From Strongyloides papillosus (Eukaryota; Nematoda; Chromadorea; Rhabditida; Strongyloididae), in assembly GCA_005656395.1 (NCBI GenBank), contig SRSI01000031.1:62001-126000 (forward strand): DNA of 64,000 nt. The letters are read 5' to 3'. Numbering within the stretch: the first letter of the stretch is position 1; each line of letters begins with the position of its first letter. This document shows positions 37,421-49,443 of the stretch, piece by piece. A program made the translations under genes and the position numbers. The notes under the pieces are model-generated. The model saw nothing but the letters and a program-made list of their open reading frames with translations. It had not been told where the DNA came from and did no database searches.

Positions 37421-38647
37421 ATGTCAATTCTTTTTGATGGATTACATATTAACCAATTCAGCAGTTATGGTACTGACGATATAAAGGATGAGGCTATATT
37501 AAAAATTATCTTCCAAGATGATAGTACACAAAATATGAGGTTCAATATTAATGTTAATGGTGAAAAGTTAAGGGCGTTGGTTATGCGTCACCTGGGATTA
37601 ATTGATAATGAGTATTTTGGATTGATGTATGAAGAAAAACCAGGAAGTAATAAATGGTTATGGTTAGATAAGAAGAAAAAAGTCAAAAAGCTTATGATGA
37701 AAGATTCTTCAGTTTTTAGTGTAAGATTCAAGGTGCGCTTTTACCCTTTGGTACCTCATTTAGTTGCTGAATGGCTTGGGAGAAGAATTTTATTTTTGGA
37801 TATTGTTGAGAGAATCAAGGATGGCTGTTGGTGTATAGATAATAAGAATATTTTTCTGGAACTTATTGCTTTGACCTGCAAGGTATTTGATCCTGTTTTA
37901 ATAAGAGAGAGTTCAGTTGAGGGAATTATAAGAAATTCAGAAAAATACGGTAGATTATTGATGGAGAAATTTGATATCATTCATTGTGATGTTTTGGAAA
38001 CAGCAATGAATTACGATCATCTACTGCAACGATCCAATAAACGAAAACGCTCTGGAGGTTCACCAATATGTTCACAAAACATGAACAGAGATATCTTAAT
38101 TGCTGAATATTTGAAGGTAGTGACAAAATTACAATGGTATGGTTCCTTATATTGTAATATTAGTTATAATAAGAATTCCAATAACAATCAATATGTTTAT
38201 TGTAACTACAAAGGACTATCATTTGTCAATTCTTCGTATGAAATATTGGTTTGTATTCAATGGAGCAAGATAAAGAAAATTGAAAAGAACTGTAACGTGC
38301 TAAGAATATTTTATTGTGACAGTGATAATGTCACTAAGATAACATTTGAACATAACAATTATGAGGCAAAAAATTATTTTTATGTTTTAAGTTGTTTAAA
38401 AAATTATGTTGACGCTTGGAATAAAAAAATAAAGGATGATGAAATGGAATTTTTACAAAAGTTGGCACAATTAAGTAATAATACAGGAGATAATAAGAAG
38501 AACAATAGGAGAAATATTTCACTAAGACAGTCATTGGGAAATAGTTTTCGTAATTCAATAAGAGGTAGAATATCAACAATTCGTAGACATTTTAGTTTCA
38601 ACAAAAAATCACCATCCTCTGAGGGTGATATTATTGTATGTGCATAG
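37421..38647 (+). CDS. FERM-domain protein
   Basis: Single-exon, 408-aa cytoplasmic protein. The F1 ubiquitin-like lobe spans about 22-110 (LRALVMRHLGLIDNEYFGLM, then WLWLDKKKKVKK), the F2 helical lobe about 110-240 (RFYPLVPHLVAEW onward) and the F3 PH-like lobe about 250-340 (YCNYKGLSFV, IQWSKIKKIEKN, ITFEHNN, FYVLSCLKNYVDAW). The order and motifs match FERM proteins of the FRM/PTPN type. The C-terminal 70 residues are Asn/Arg/Ser-rich and basic with no phosphatase or actin-binding domain, so this is a FERM-only adaptor that probably links membrane proteins or lipids to the cortex. Which FRM member it is cannot be said from the sequence alone. Confidence 0.87.
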   Translation: MSILFDGLHINQFSSYGTDDIKDEAILKIIFQDDSTQNMRFNINVNGEKLRALVMRHLGLIDNEYFGLMYEEKPGSNKWLWLDKKKKVKKLMMKDSSVFSVRFKVRFYPLVPHLVAEWLGRRILFLDIVERIKDGCWCIDNKNIFLELIALTCKVFDPVLIRESSVEGIIRNSEKYGRLLMEKFDIIHCDVLETAMNYDHLLQRSNKRKRSGGSPICSQNMNRDILIAEYLKVVTKLQWYGSLYCNISYNKNSNNNQYVYCNYKGLSFVNSSYEILVCIQWSKIKKIEKNCNVLRIFYCDSDNVTKITFEHNNYEAKNYFYVLSCLKNYVDAWNKKIKDDEMEFLQKLAQLSNNTGDNKKNNRRNISLRQSLGNSFRNSIRGRISTIRRHFSFNKKSPSSEGDIIVCA

Positions 38648-39198
38648 AGAAAAAGTTTTTTGAAAACAACTTTAAGAAGTACTTACAAGACAAGATAAAA
38701 AAACAAAAAAAAGAAGAAGGATTTGTACGTCTTGATAAAACTTCTCATATATAATTTTTTAATAATTTATAATGTTATTACATTTAAATAAATATAACTA
38801 ATTTTATAACTTAAACATATTTTAATAACTTGATAATAAAAAACAATCCTTATTTTTTAATAAAAATTCTTATCATTTTTTTTTGTTTTATGAAACTATA
38901 TATTATTAACTTTTTGGAAGTATATACTCAAGCCTTAATAAGGCTAGCATACATTCTCCTCTTACTGATTAGAGCTGTGTTGCTGTTTCCACTCTCAGCG
39001 ATTTTCCTCTTCTTCTGTAAAAGAAATGAAGTTCTTATCCATAGAATAAGTTTTGAAACTATATTACCTATTTAAAACGTGAGTATTGTAATATTTATTG
39101 AGTTCATAGCAAAGTCTTTTTTATTCGTGAACATTGTTCCTAGAAAACTCTTCATCTAATTCATATTTATATTTTTTAAGTTACGTACAGTAAAATAT
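38648..39198. other. Intergenic stretch with a chance-like hydrophobic frame
   Basis: The frame at 38830-39075 is nearly all hydrophobic and has no homology signature or splice partner. It begins at TTG. It is more likely noise than a membrane protein. Confidence 0.4.
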
Positions 39199-39649
39199 GA
39201 CAGTTTGGGAAACTGTTTGGAAAATTCGAGAACATTGTTTTTGTTATTATATAAGGTGGCGAGAGTCATCAAATTATTCATTTTATTAACTTAGGTAATA
39301 GTTGTAGTCGTTTTTTATGTAATCAAAATCTTATATGTATGACGTGTTATATTGTAATGTTATTAATTATCTTAATTATATTGTAATGTATTTCTAATAT
39401 ATTGTATTTTGTAGACCACTAGGGGTTTCATAGACGGTTGAGGGAGATCTCAGGAATTGTTAAGAGATCGAAGGATAAGTATAAGTAAGTATAATTTTGT
39501 AATTTATAAATGTTATCCCTAGGTGGCCACTTTACTTCACTATACTTTTTGTAATCTTATATTTGTGAATGTGTTATTGTAATAAAGTTTGGATAAATAA
39601 AAGTGAATAGTTGAAAAAGTCTTCAATAATCAGTCAGAGATTCAGAGGG
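39199..39649 (+). repeat. LTR-like segment (possible solo LTR)
   Basis: This roughly 450-bp segment starts TG and ends CA. It has a TATATAAGG box at about 39248-39257 followed by a start-like GAGTCATC, an inverted AACTG/CAGTTT pair near the left end, and AATAAA-type polyadenylation signals at about 39595-39602 before the right end. It is less AT-rich than its surroundings and has no coding frame. These are LTR features, but no second LTR, gag/pol frame or target duplication is visible. Identity is inferred. Confidence 0.3.
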
Positions 39650-41222
39650 CATTGGTAATTGTCTAAAAAGGGGGACACCAAAAACTATATCTTATAAATA
39701 TATTTTCTGTACATTAGCCTTAATTAAGCCTTCCATGGTCATTAAATTCTGTGTATGTTCTAATAATTAATGAAGCACGGAAATAAAAAGTCTATTTTGG
39801 CCATAAGTCCAATTACGATATCCCGTTTCAGCAATTCCTATCCTTAGGTATTCGTACCATAATCTTTTAAATGTATATTCTAAACCTGATATACCATTAG
39901 ATATATTTTTATTTAAATCTATTCATATTTAATTTATCACAAATGAAATTTCCACTTTTTCAAAATGTGATGTCAATGCTGAAGTGCTTTTCTCAATGCA
40001 CTTTTTTCATAAAAAATTTCTATTTTTTTAAATGCCAAATCAATCTAAATATTTATCAGTAAAAAAAATTAATAAAAAAAATACCTGAACTATATCTAAT
40101 CCAGGTCTCTTACGTTTTTTCTCTTTCGAGGACCAAAACTTGGAAATTTCATTAAAATTATTTTTTAAAATTTCAAGTTTAGAAATACCACTTAAAAAAT
40201 AAAGATAAAATTTCTCTAATTTTTTAGTTGAAGAAATAAATTTTGAAATTATCTAAATTTTAAAATATAAATAATGTATCAAAAAAAAAACAATTTTTCG
40301 TAATTTTATAAATATTAATTATTAACATACTTATATTAAAAATATTTTTTAGCAAAAATTAAATGACATTTATTGCAAAATATTTTGAAAAATAACGGTA
40401 ATAAATAAGTATTTAGGTAGATTTTATTTATATTTATTGTGCTGATAATTATTTTTCTCTTTTTTTTCTAAATAAAGTAGCAAGTAATATATAAAAATAC
40501 ACAAAAATCAATGCTTAAATTTTATAAACATTTCTGTTAATACACTCAAAATTTAAAACTGTCGCTTTGACAGACATTGCCCAATCATGACTACTATAGA
40601 TAACTTCCATCATTTCGAATACCAATTAATTTATTTTATATTGTGCCCACATAATAAACATAAATTATGTATCAACTTTTTAAGAAATGCCATGCATTTT
40701 TTGTAAAATGTGTGATTTTTTGAAAGAAATGTATATACAGTTAAAATGACAAGCACATTTTTTTTATTATTGCCATACATTTTTATATAAAATGTACAGA
40801 CATTTCTTAAAGAATGTCCTATACATTTTTTAAACTTTTTAGCATTTTTAATGAAAATGTTCATACAGTCAAAACGACATACATACTTTTTTTTGTGAAT
40901 TGATATATATTTTATAAAAATAAATATTAATTTTTTTAAAACTACTAGTAATAAGGCGAAACCCTATGATTTTTGAGAACGACTTAAGTAGGGTTCAAAA
41001 TGGAAGAAAAATATTATAAATGTAAACCTTAACTACTACAAAATTTTTGAGAAAGATAAAATTAATTTATTATGATTATTATAGACGGTAATTATACATC
41101 AAAAGTAATAAAGTATGGATATTATTATTTTAGACTTGTAGAATTTTTGAAACATTTCTTTCGTAATTTGCATAATATAAATTAATAAAATTGTAAATAA
41201 TAGTTATTTAAAAATATTTATA
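39650..41222. other. Gene-free stretch with imperfect direct duplication
   Basis: AT-rich, no genes. At about 40720-40890 a unit of about 130 bp is imperfectly duplicated (GAAATGTATATACAGTTAAAATGACAAGCAC-like at 40722 and GAAAATGTTCATACAGTCAAAACGACATACAT-like at 40852, matched over their lengths with substitutions). Confidence 0.4.
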
Positions 41223-41564
41223 TTAGGTTGGTGCAAAAGTTCTGTCGTTTTTTTAACCGAAACTTTAGAAGGTTGTAATTTTTATATTAAAATTACTTAA
41301 TTTGTAATAGAGGGTGGGCCAAATTATGCATCATATTTGTATTCTAATTATATAATTCTTTCTACAATTCATTCTTTTTTTATTAGTATAGATAAATCAT
41401 GTTGCCAGTATCTAGAAGATATAAATATTATAAAATCATGAATCAAAAGATATTACTTTTAATTGCAAACATTTTATTAAAAAATTAGAATACAATTGTG
41501 ATGCATATTTTGACCCACCCTGTATACTATCCATTATTATCAACAACTTGTCTTCAATTAGTAG
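41223..41564 (+). mobile_element. Truncated mariner end with a nested MITE
   Basis: The left end reads TTAGGTTGGTGCAAAAGT, the classic mariner terminal repeat. The first 88 bp and the last 42 bp match the left end of the 887-bp mariner at 54108, split by a foreign 213-bp element. Beyond about 41564 the similarity to the other mariner stops, so only the left 130 bp of this copy survives. Confidence 0.85.
41310..41522. mobile_element. 213-bp MITE with AGGGTGGGCCAAA-type inverted ends
   Basis: Terminal inverted repeats begin AGGGTGGGCCAAATTATGCA and end TGCATATTTTGACCCACCCT. The copy is flanked by a TA duplication, which can be verified because the uninterrupted mariner at 54190 shows a single TA at that site. 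There is no coding capacity. The ends match the 902-bp element at 51967, so this is a short non-autonomous member of the same Tc1/mariner-like family. Confidence 0.88.
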
Positions 41565-42080
41565 AGTAAGATTGTTAATCTTACAAATAAAATTTGATAT
41601 TCAAAATACCAAAATAAGTTAAATAGAGGTTAATCGAAATGTAATCAAAAATATGTAGTCATCAAAGTGTAATAATTAATTAAGTAACTATTATTTATAC
41701 ATCGTTTATGTTAATGTTTATATTATTAATATTATTGTAATTGTAGGCTAAGAAACTATTTATTTAATAAAATTTTAATAATTTAAAATTATCTTAAATA
41801 TTTTATTGTTAATTTATTCTATTTATATCAATTCGAAAAGTTCGGAATTATGTAAATTGATATATTTTTATTAAATTGTTGTTATTGCTTTTGATTTAAG
41901 AATACTTTAAAAAACCAAAATCATATCATGATACTATGCGTATACGCATTTATTATATATTTTGTCAATTTACACAAATGTTATAATATATTTAATACAT
42001 ATTATGAGCTTTTATGTGTTCAAAAATTTTATTTAGTATTATCAAGATTTATTCTCAGTGTAGTATTTTTTAAAAGTTAT
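41565..42080. repeat. 3' flank of astacin copy 1, duplicated downstream of copy 2
   Basis: From about 41805 to the stop codon the sequence is nearly identical to 43860-44158, including a perfect 12-bp palindrome TGCGTATACGCA at 41937 (second copy at 44015). This is the duplicated 3' flank of the tandem astacin genes. Confidence 0.8.
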
Positions 42081-43558
42081 CTAAGCTCTTACGTATGTTA
42101 ATGTAAAATTATGAGTTGCTAAACCAGCAACGTAGTGAATTATAGCTGAATTTGATTCAGTAATTATTTGTTGGTTTTTATTTACTCCACATAAATTTAT
42201 TCCGGTTGATGTTTTATCTTGTTTGAATTTTATCTCAAGACCTTTACCAGAAAAGCAAGGATCACTAACAGGTAGATTTGTAGTAACAACATTAAGTTTG
42301 ACTTGATATGAAGACGTTGTATTAATTAAAAAATAACAATTCAATGCTCCAGTAATTTTTAATGTTTTCGGAGTAGTGGTTGCTGTTAAAAATTGGTTTC
42401 CACATGTTGTGGAAGGACTTGTAGTGTATTTCCCACAAAGAACTCCAGTGAAACCCAAAGGGCACTTACAACTGGCACAATTGTTTGGGTTTGAATATCC
42501 GCCGTTCTGACAGTTGATTGGTGTTGGACAGGACGAATTACAGTATTTGAAGTTTATTAATTTAATATCATTAAATGAAAGTTTATTTCTTTGTCCCATT
42601 ACTTTGTTAAATCCATTATTAAATGCAACAATAGTTTGATTGCCATTGTTTGAAAAAGAAAATCTTCCATAATGCATCACAGAACCGAAATCGTATGGTA
42701 TTCCATATTCACTAACATAACCAGGTACATTGCCAGCAAAATTTGATTCCTTTCCTGCAATAATATTTTCTGTTTTGATAGAAACATATAAGTGTCTATC
42801 TGTTCTTGATTGCTCGTGGTATACTCCTAAAGCATGAGCAGTTTCATGTTGTATAATTGCATTTAACCCACACCCTTGTCCAATACTTACTTCTTGTGAA
42901 GCATTAGTATAAATTCTTCCAATATATGACCAGCAACCAGTACCTTTGTAGTATCTCAAGCCAGGTTTACCTGTTATTGGAGTTGCACTTTTAGTAAAAC
43001 GAATACACGTTTCACTTTCTATACCTTTTAAAGCTGCTGTTACTAAAGTTGCATTTACTCCAGTATCAACATAATATGGTATAGGAAAAGTCCACATATT
43101 GTTCAAGCTACTAGAAATTGAACGTTTTCCTCTTTTTTGTTTTCTAGCTCTACTTTCAATATCACTAACATCAATTTTTTTTTCTTCAGCTTGTTTTACA
43201 AGTCCATTTACAATTTCGTCAACTTGATTCCCAGTAAGCATAATATCACCTTCGTATAAATCTAAATTCTCCATTGGAGATTCAACTGTTATTTCATTAT
43301 TTAAATCATCAGTTTCGTTTCTATCTTTAAGTCTCATCAATCTTCTTTGAATTCTATTCAATCGTTCTAACCCTATAACGGTGTCGTCGAAATTTTTCTT
43401 GGATGTATCAGGTAAACTTTTTCTTGTATCATCTCTTATTTCGAAACGACGTCTCTAAAGTTTTATATTTTGTTACAACCAGATGAATATAGAAAACTTA
43501 CACCTTCAATAAAAGAAACAGCAATTGCAAGAAGAATAAATTCTTTAATAAAAAACAT
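42081..43558 (-). CDS. Secreted astacin metalloprotease, tandem copy 1
   Basis: Predicted 476-aa zinc endopeptidase. Exon 1 (43558-43502) encodes a 19-aa signal peptide and exon 2 (43454-42081) the rest; GTAAGT and TTTAG splice sites, phase 0. The prodomain carries an LYEGD aspartate-switch motif (about 84-89) and ends at a dibasic/furin-like KRGKRS (about 126-131). The catalytic domain contains the zinc site HETAHALGVYHE at about 222-233 and the Met-turn SVMHY. An EGF-like module (CQNGGYSNPNNCASCKC) and a CUB-like domain follow, as in nematode NAS proteins. Both catalytic Glu and zinc His are intact, so it should be active. In Strongyloides, expanded secreted astacins are linked to tissue penetration and parasitism. 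The other three copies lie upstream on the same strand. Confidence 0.93.
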
Positions 43559-44158
43559 TTTTCAAAGTGTATTTCTCAGAAAATTCTTTTTTAATTTATA
43601 TAAAATTTTTATTCATTTCGAACCACGAAATTATACAAATCCAAGCCAATTTAATGTAATTTTTATAAATTCATTGATTATAAAATTATTAAAATATACT
43701 TAATAAAGCTTATTCATGTTAAAAAAATACTAAAACTTTTTATTTTTAGTATTTTTATGTTACATATGAAAACTATAAGAAGATAAATTTTTTTATACCA
43801 TGTTGAATTTATATGTAAAATAAACAAATACTTTTCTCATGTAAATAAACAATTCTGACTTTAAAATTATCCTAAATATTTTATTGTTAATTTATTCTAT
43901 TTATATCAATTCGAAAAGTTCGGAATTATGCAAATTGATATGGTTTTATTAAATTGTTGTTATTGTTTTTGATTTTAGAATAGTTTAAAAAACCAAAAGC
44001 ATATCATGATACTATGCGTATACGCATTTATTATATATTTTGTCAATTTACACAAATGTTATAATATATTTAATACATATTATGAGCTTTTATGTGTTCA
44101 AAAATTTTATTTAGTATTATCAAAATTTATTCTCAGTGTAGTATTTTTTAAAAGTTAT
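43559..44158. other. Spacer between astacin copies 1 and 2
   Basis: 600 bp containing the promoter of copy 1 and the duplicated 3' flank of copy 2 (from about 43860). The forward 77-codon frame at 43470-43703 is antisense to exon 1 and is not a gene. Confidence 0.6.
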
Positions 44159-45636
44159 CTAAGCTCTTACGTATGTTAATGTAAAATTATGAGTTGCTAA
44201 AGTACCAACATAATGAACTAAAACTGAATCTGATTCAGAAGTAAATATTTGATTACTGTTTACTCCACAGAAGTTGATTCCAGTTGCTGTTTTGTCAATT
44301 TTGTACTTTATTTCAAGTCCTTCACCAGAATAGCATGGATCACGTTTGACAAGATTTGCGGAAACAAGATTAAGCTTAATTACATAGCCAGATGATGCCT
44401 TGATAACGAAATAACAATTTTTTACACCTGTAATTTTCACAGTTTGTATTGTAGTACTTGCAGTTAGCATTTGACTTCCACATGTGGTAGATGGACTTGT
44501 AACATAGTTTTGACAATAAGTACCATAAAAATTAAGTGGGCACTTACAACGGGCACAATTGTTTGGGTCCAAATATCCACCATTTTTACATGAAATTGAG
44601 GTTGAGGGACAGGTTGAGTTACAGTATTTGAAGTTTATTAATTTTATATCATTGAAAAAAAGTCTAGTTCTTTGTCCCATTGTTTTGTCGTATTTGGTAT
44701 CTTTTGCTACAATAGTTTGATTACCATTCTTTGAGAAATCAAATCTTTTATAATGCATTACAGAACCGAAATCGTATGGTATTCCATATTCATCAACATA
44801 ACCTGGTACATTGGCAACAAAATTTGATTCCTTTCCTGCAATAATATTTTCTGTTTTGATAGAAACATATAAGTATCTATCTGTTCTTGATTGTTCGTGG
44901 TATACTCCTAAAGCATGAGCAGTTTCATGTTGTATAATTGCATTTGATCCACAACCCTGTCCAATACTTACTTCTTGTGGAGTATCAGTATAAATTCTTC
45001 CTATGTATGACCAGCAACCAGTACCTTTGTAATATCTTAAACCGGATTTGCCAGTTATTGGAGTTGTACTTTTAGTAAAGCGAATACAAGTTTCACTTTC
45101 TATACCTTTTAAAGCTGCTGTTACTAAAGTTGCATTTACTCCAGTATCAACATAGTATGGTATTGGTGAAGTCCACATTTTATTTATATCTTTGATAATA
45201 GAACGTTTTCCTCTTTTTGGTTTTCTAGCTCTACTTTCAATATCACTAACATCAATTTTTTTTTCTTCTGCTTGTTTTACCATACCATCAACAATTTCAT
45301 TTATTTGTTCCTCAGTAAGAATGATGTCACCTTGATACAAATCTTCGTTTTCCATTGGTGATTCAACTACTATCTCATTGTCTTCATCTTTAGTCTCATT
45401 TCTATCTTTAAGTCCCATCAATCTTCTTTCTAATTTGTTTAATCGTTTTAATCCTCCAACAGTATCGTCGAAATTTTTCTTGGATCTATCAGATAAACTT
45501 TTTCTTGTTTCATCTCTTATTTCAGAGCGGCGTCTCTAAATTTTATGCTATAAATTTGTCATAGGAATAAAAAACTTACACCTTCAATTAAGAAAGCAAC
45601 AAGAATGAGAATAATAAGTTCTTTGATAAAATACAT
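44159..45636 (-). CDS. Secreted astacin metalloprotease, tandem copy 2
   Basis: Predicted 477-aa protein with the same two-exon layout as copy 1: signal-peptide exon 45636-45580 and main exon 45535-44159. The prodomain has DLYQGD, then KRGKRS. The zinc site HETAHALGVYHE and Met-turn SVMHY are intact, followed by EGF-like and CUB-like modules. Copy 2 differs from copy 1 mainly in the prodomain (more acidic), just after the furin-like site (IIKDINKMW in place of ISSSLNNMW), and in the EGF/CUB part. The EGF segment (CPSTSISCKNGGYLDPNNCA) is identical to that of copy 4, and the promoter and first-intron sequence also match copy 4 closely, which points to a more recent exchange with copy 4. Confidence 0.93.
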
Positions 45637-47805
45637 TTTTCAAACTATAATTTATAGAAACTTTTTCCTATTTTATACGAAATTTTAATTTGCCATTCAT
45701 CATCTGATCAAATAAAATATAAGCCATTCTAATAATTGTTTCGATGATTCCAATATTGTATAATTATTTAAATACTTTTACAATAAAAAAATTCATACAT
45801 ATTGAACAATTATTTGTGTTCTTCAGGTGTTACATAATTTACTTTTTATAATTAAAATTTGAACATATAAATTTTTTATTTAATATGTTGGAAAGACATG
45901 TTGAACAAATAATTATTTTTCAGGAAAAAATAAACATAAAAACTTTTAATTATTTGCACTGCGTTATAATAATTGTATTGGTTATGTAACAACTTGGAGA
46001 AGTTGATATAGATATTCAAGCTGACGATTTTTTATAGAATATTTCTAATACCTTTTTTTATTAAAATAAAAAATAATTCTCAGTGTAAAATTTTATTTTG
46101 ATGCTAAGATTGAACACTTTTTTTTATTTTTGTTATTGATATATTAAATCTAATTTTTTTAAAAATAAAATCGCAATAGCTACTGTTTTAAAAATTATAA
46201 ATATTATTGTGATTATTATAACACATTGTGTATTTAAAATTTGTCCCAATTTTCAACTAATTGGTGATTTCTTTTATTTAATTTTATCTAAACAATTTAT
46301 ATTAAAATTAAAGAATTTTTTCTCGCAACAAAGAGAAAGATTTAGTAATTACCAAACTCACTTCAATATTTACACTACCATAGTTTAAATGGTTTATCTA
46401 ATACGGCTTATAAAATTACATTTGTTTTAGACAATCAAACTACAACATTGAATTTTATGAGAATTTATTGTTAATTTTATTTATTAAAAATAATTATGAA
46501 GATTATTATTAATTAAATTATGTTGTATATCAAAGAGTAGAATATTGAATCACAGCGATTCGATTGTGTCTTATATGTGATTATTTGTACTTTTACTCTA
46601 GAGCAAATTTTTGCTTTAAAAATAGAAACTTTTAATTTTAATATTTTTGATTGAAAATTTGAGAGTCACGTAGAAATAATATGTAGATTTCCATGATATT
46701 TTTATTTTTTGAAAAATGCCTTATATGGAGAACTTTTTTTTGACAGCAAATTTCTTTAATTGTAAAATGAATTTTTTTATGAGATTTATCTCATTCAAAA
46801 GCCCATCTTTTCTCCTCCATACCTACAATTTTTGAAGAAGAAGTGAACTAGAATTTTTGATTTATTTTAATTTTATTATTATTTGTTTGTTTATTCAATA
46901 ATAAGCCATATAAATTGCTAAATATGTTTTTTTTAGAAACATTTTATATATAAAAATGCTAATCAATCATTTATAAAATATCTACAGATACGTTAAGTAA
47001 GTTATTAAAACATAAAAATTGTAAAATATTATTAAAATTTAGGCTATTTTCATAGTTTACTCATTATATAGATATTGTATCAAAAATTGTTAAACTTCGA
47101 GAAAATTTATTTGTATTAACAATTTTGTTAATTATTATCTATAAACATCTTAACAGTCGTAAAAAATTAATGTCCCTGAAATACAGTGATATGGAACAAA
47201 TGACTAAAATTTTGTCTAGTAGTTAAGGAAAATATAATATCAAAATATTTAAAGTTTTTTAACAATTAATAAGTTATTAACAATAGGGAACACTTTCAAT
47301 ACTTGTTTACATTGTAAAAACTTACTTTGCCTTATTTAGTTAAAAATTGTTACTTAACAATTTTATGTTTTAAAACTTGTCTAATATAATTTTAATTACT
47401 TTAAAAATTATCAAGTCAAACTTTTATATCAGAAAAATTTAAAAAAACTAACATTTATCAAAATAACATGGACCAAATATGTTAAAAATGTAAAAAATAA
47501 CGGTAAAATTAAAATAACTCAAAAAATCTAGTTCAGATTATTCTAAAAATTTGTAGGTAAACAGAAGAAAAGATAGGCTTTCGAACAAGATAGGTCCCAT
47601 AAAAAAATTCATTTTAAAATTGAAAAAAAAAGCCATTGAAAAAAAGTTTTCTATATATGGCATTTTTTTAAAAACGAAAATATCAAGGGAATTAGCATTA
47701 TAATTAAAAGCATTTGCCAAATTTCTAAAAAAAAAATACTTCCATTAAGAGATTCAATTAACTCTTTAAACATAAAATTTTCCTATATAAAAGTACAGAT
47801 AATCA
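45637..47805. other. Gene-free stretch between astacin copies 2 and 3
   Basis: About 2.2 kb. The first 330 bp (to about 45965) is the promoter region and is nearly identical to the upstream region of copy 4 at 51594-51915. The rest is AT-rich and without genes. Confidence 0.6.
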
Positions 47806-49443
47806 CTACAAATCGGTGTGAATGTATGTTAATGTAAAAGAATCAGTAGCTTTAGTACCAACATAATGAATTAAAAGTTGGAATGTCTCCAAAATAGTCG
47901 TCAATATTCAAATTTAAATAAAGTATTATCTATAAAATAAGTGGTCTTTTCATTGTATAATTAAATTTATAATTATTGAATATCATATTAATTGTATTTT
48001 TTTATTATAGATTCGTTAAGGCCTAATAAAATTCACTTTAAAGCTGAATTTCCTTCAGTGAATATTATCTGATATGTATTAACTCCACAGAAATTGATTC
48101 CAGTGGCTGATTTATCATTTTAGTACATAATTTCTAGACCCTTACCAGTATAACAAGGATAATCATTAACGAGATTTGTAGAAATAACGTTAAGCCTGAC
48201 TTGGTACATAGATGTACTAATATAATAATAGCATTCTAGTGCACCGGTAACATTCAATGTCTGTAAAGTGGTATTTGCTGTTAAAAATTGATTCCCGCAT
48301 AATGTAGATTTACTTCCTACATAATTTTGAAAATTTGTACCGTAAAAACCGAGCGGACATCTACAAACACAACAAAAGTTGAATTTTCATACCACCATTT
48401 TTACGTGAAATTGATATTGAGGTACAAGTTGAGTTACAGTACTTATATTTTATTAATTTAACATCATTAAATGAAAGCATATTTCTTTGTCTCATTGTCC
48501 TGTCAAACTTTCTGTCTAATGCAAGGATAGTTTGATTGCCATTTTTTGGAAAGCAAATCTTCCATAATGCATCACAGAACCGAAATCGTACGGTATTCCA
48601 TATTCATTAACATACCCTGGTATACTTCCAGCAAAATTTGATTCTTTTCCTGCAATAATATTTTCAGTTTTGATAGAAACATATAAACATCTATCTGGTC
48701 TTGATTGCTCGTGGTATACTCCTAAAGCATGAGCTGTTTCATGTTGTAAAATACCTTTCTGTCCACATCCACTTCCAATACTTATTTCTTGTGGAGCATC
48801 AGTATAAATTCTTCCTATGTATGACTAGCAACCAGATTCTTTGAAGTACTCAAGCCAGGTTTACCTGTTATTGGAGTTGCACTTTTCGTAAAACGAACAC
48901 ATGTTTCACTTTCTATAAAATTTAATGCCGTTGTTACTAAAGTTGCATCTACACCAGTTTCAACATGGTATGGTATTGGAAAAGTCCACATATTGTTCGT
49001 GCTACTAGAAATTGATCGTTTTCCTCTTTTTTTTCTAGATTTATCCTCAATATTACTAACATCGATTTTTTTTCATCGGCTTGTTTTACAAGTTCATCTA
49101 CCATTTCATCTACTTGTTTTTCAGTGAGGATAGTATCACCTTCATATAAATCTAAATTCTCCATTGGAGTTTCAATAACAATTTCAGTGTCTATCTCATC
49201 AGTTTCATTTCTAACTTTAAGTCCCATCAATCTTCTTTGAAATTTGTTCAATCTCTAAATCCATTAAAAGTATTGTTGAAATTTTTTTAAAATTTTTCGG
49301 ATAAACTTTTTATAATTTCATCTCTTATTTCGGAGCAGCGTCTCTAAATTGTATGTTTTTAAATCATCATAATAATAAAAGCTTACACCTTCAATTAAGA
49401 GAGTAACAAAAATGAGAAAGATAAGTTCTTTAATAAAATTCAT
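47806..49443 (-). pseudogene. Astacin metalloprotease, tandem copy 3, inactivated
   Basis: The intact 19-aa signal-peptide exon (49443-49387) and splice sites remain, and the zinc site (HETAHALGVYHE) and Met-turn are still readable, but the frame is destroyed. There is a TAA early in the prodomain (after SLSEKF), a frameshift near GFRD, another after ADEKK, a TAG where the conserved Trp of GCWSYIG should be, and further stops in the CUB part. About 150-160 bp of unrelated AT-rich sequence interrupts the C-terminal part at about 47885-48040. It is not repairable by splicing. Its decay within an otherwise intact array suggests relaxed need for this copy. Confidence 0.92.

Noticed and set aside
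38830..39075. 81-codon hydrophobic frame resembling a small membrane protein
   Set aside because: It starts at TTG, is composed almost entirely of Ile/Leu/Phe as expected for T-rich DNA, and has no neighbour exons.
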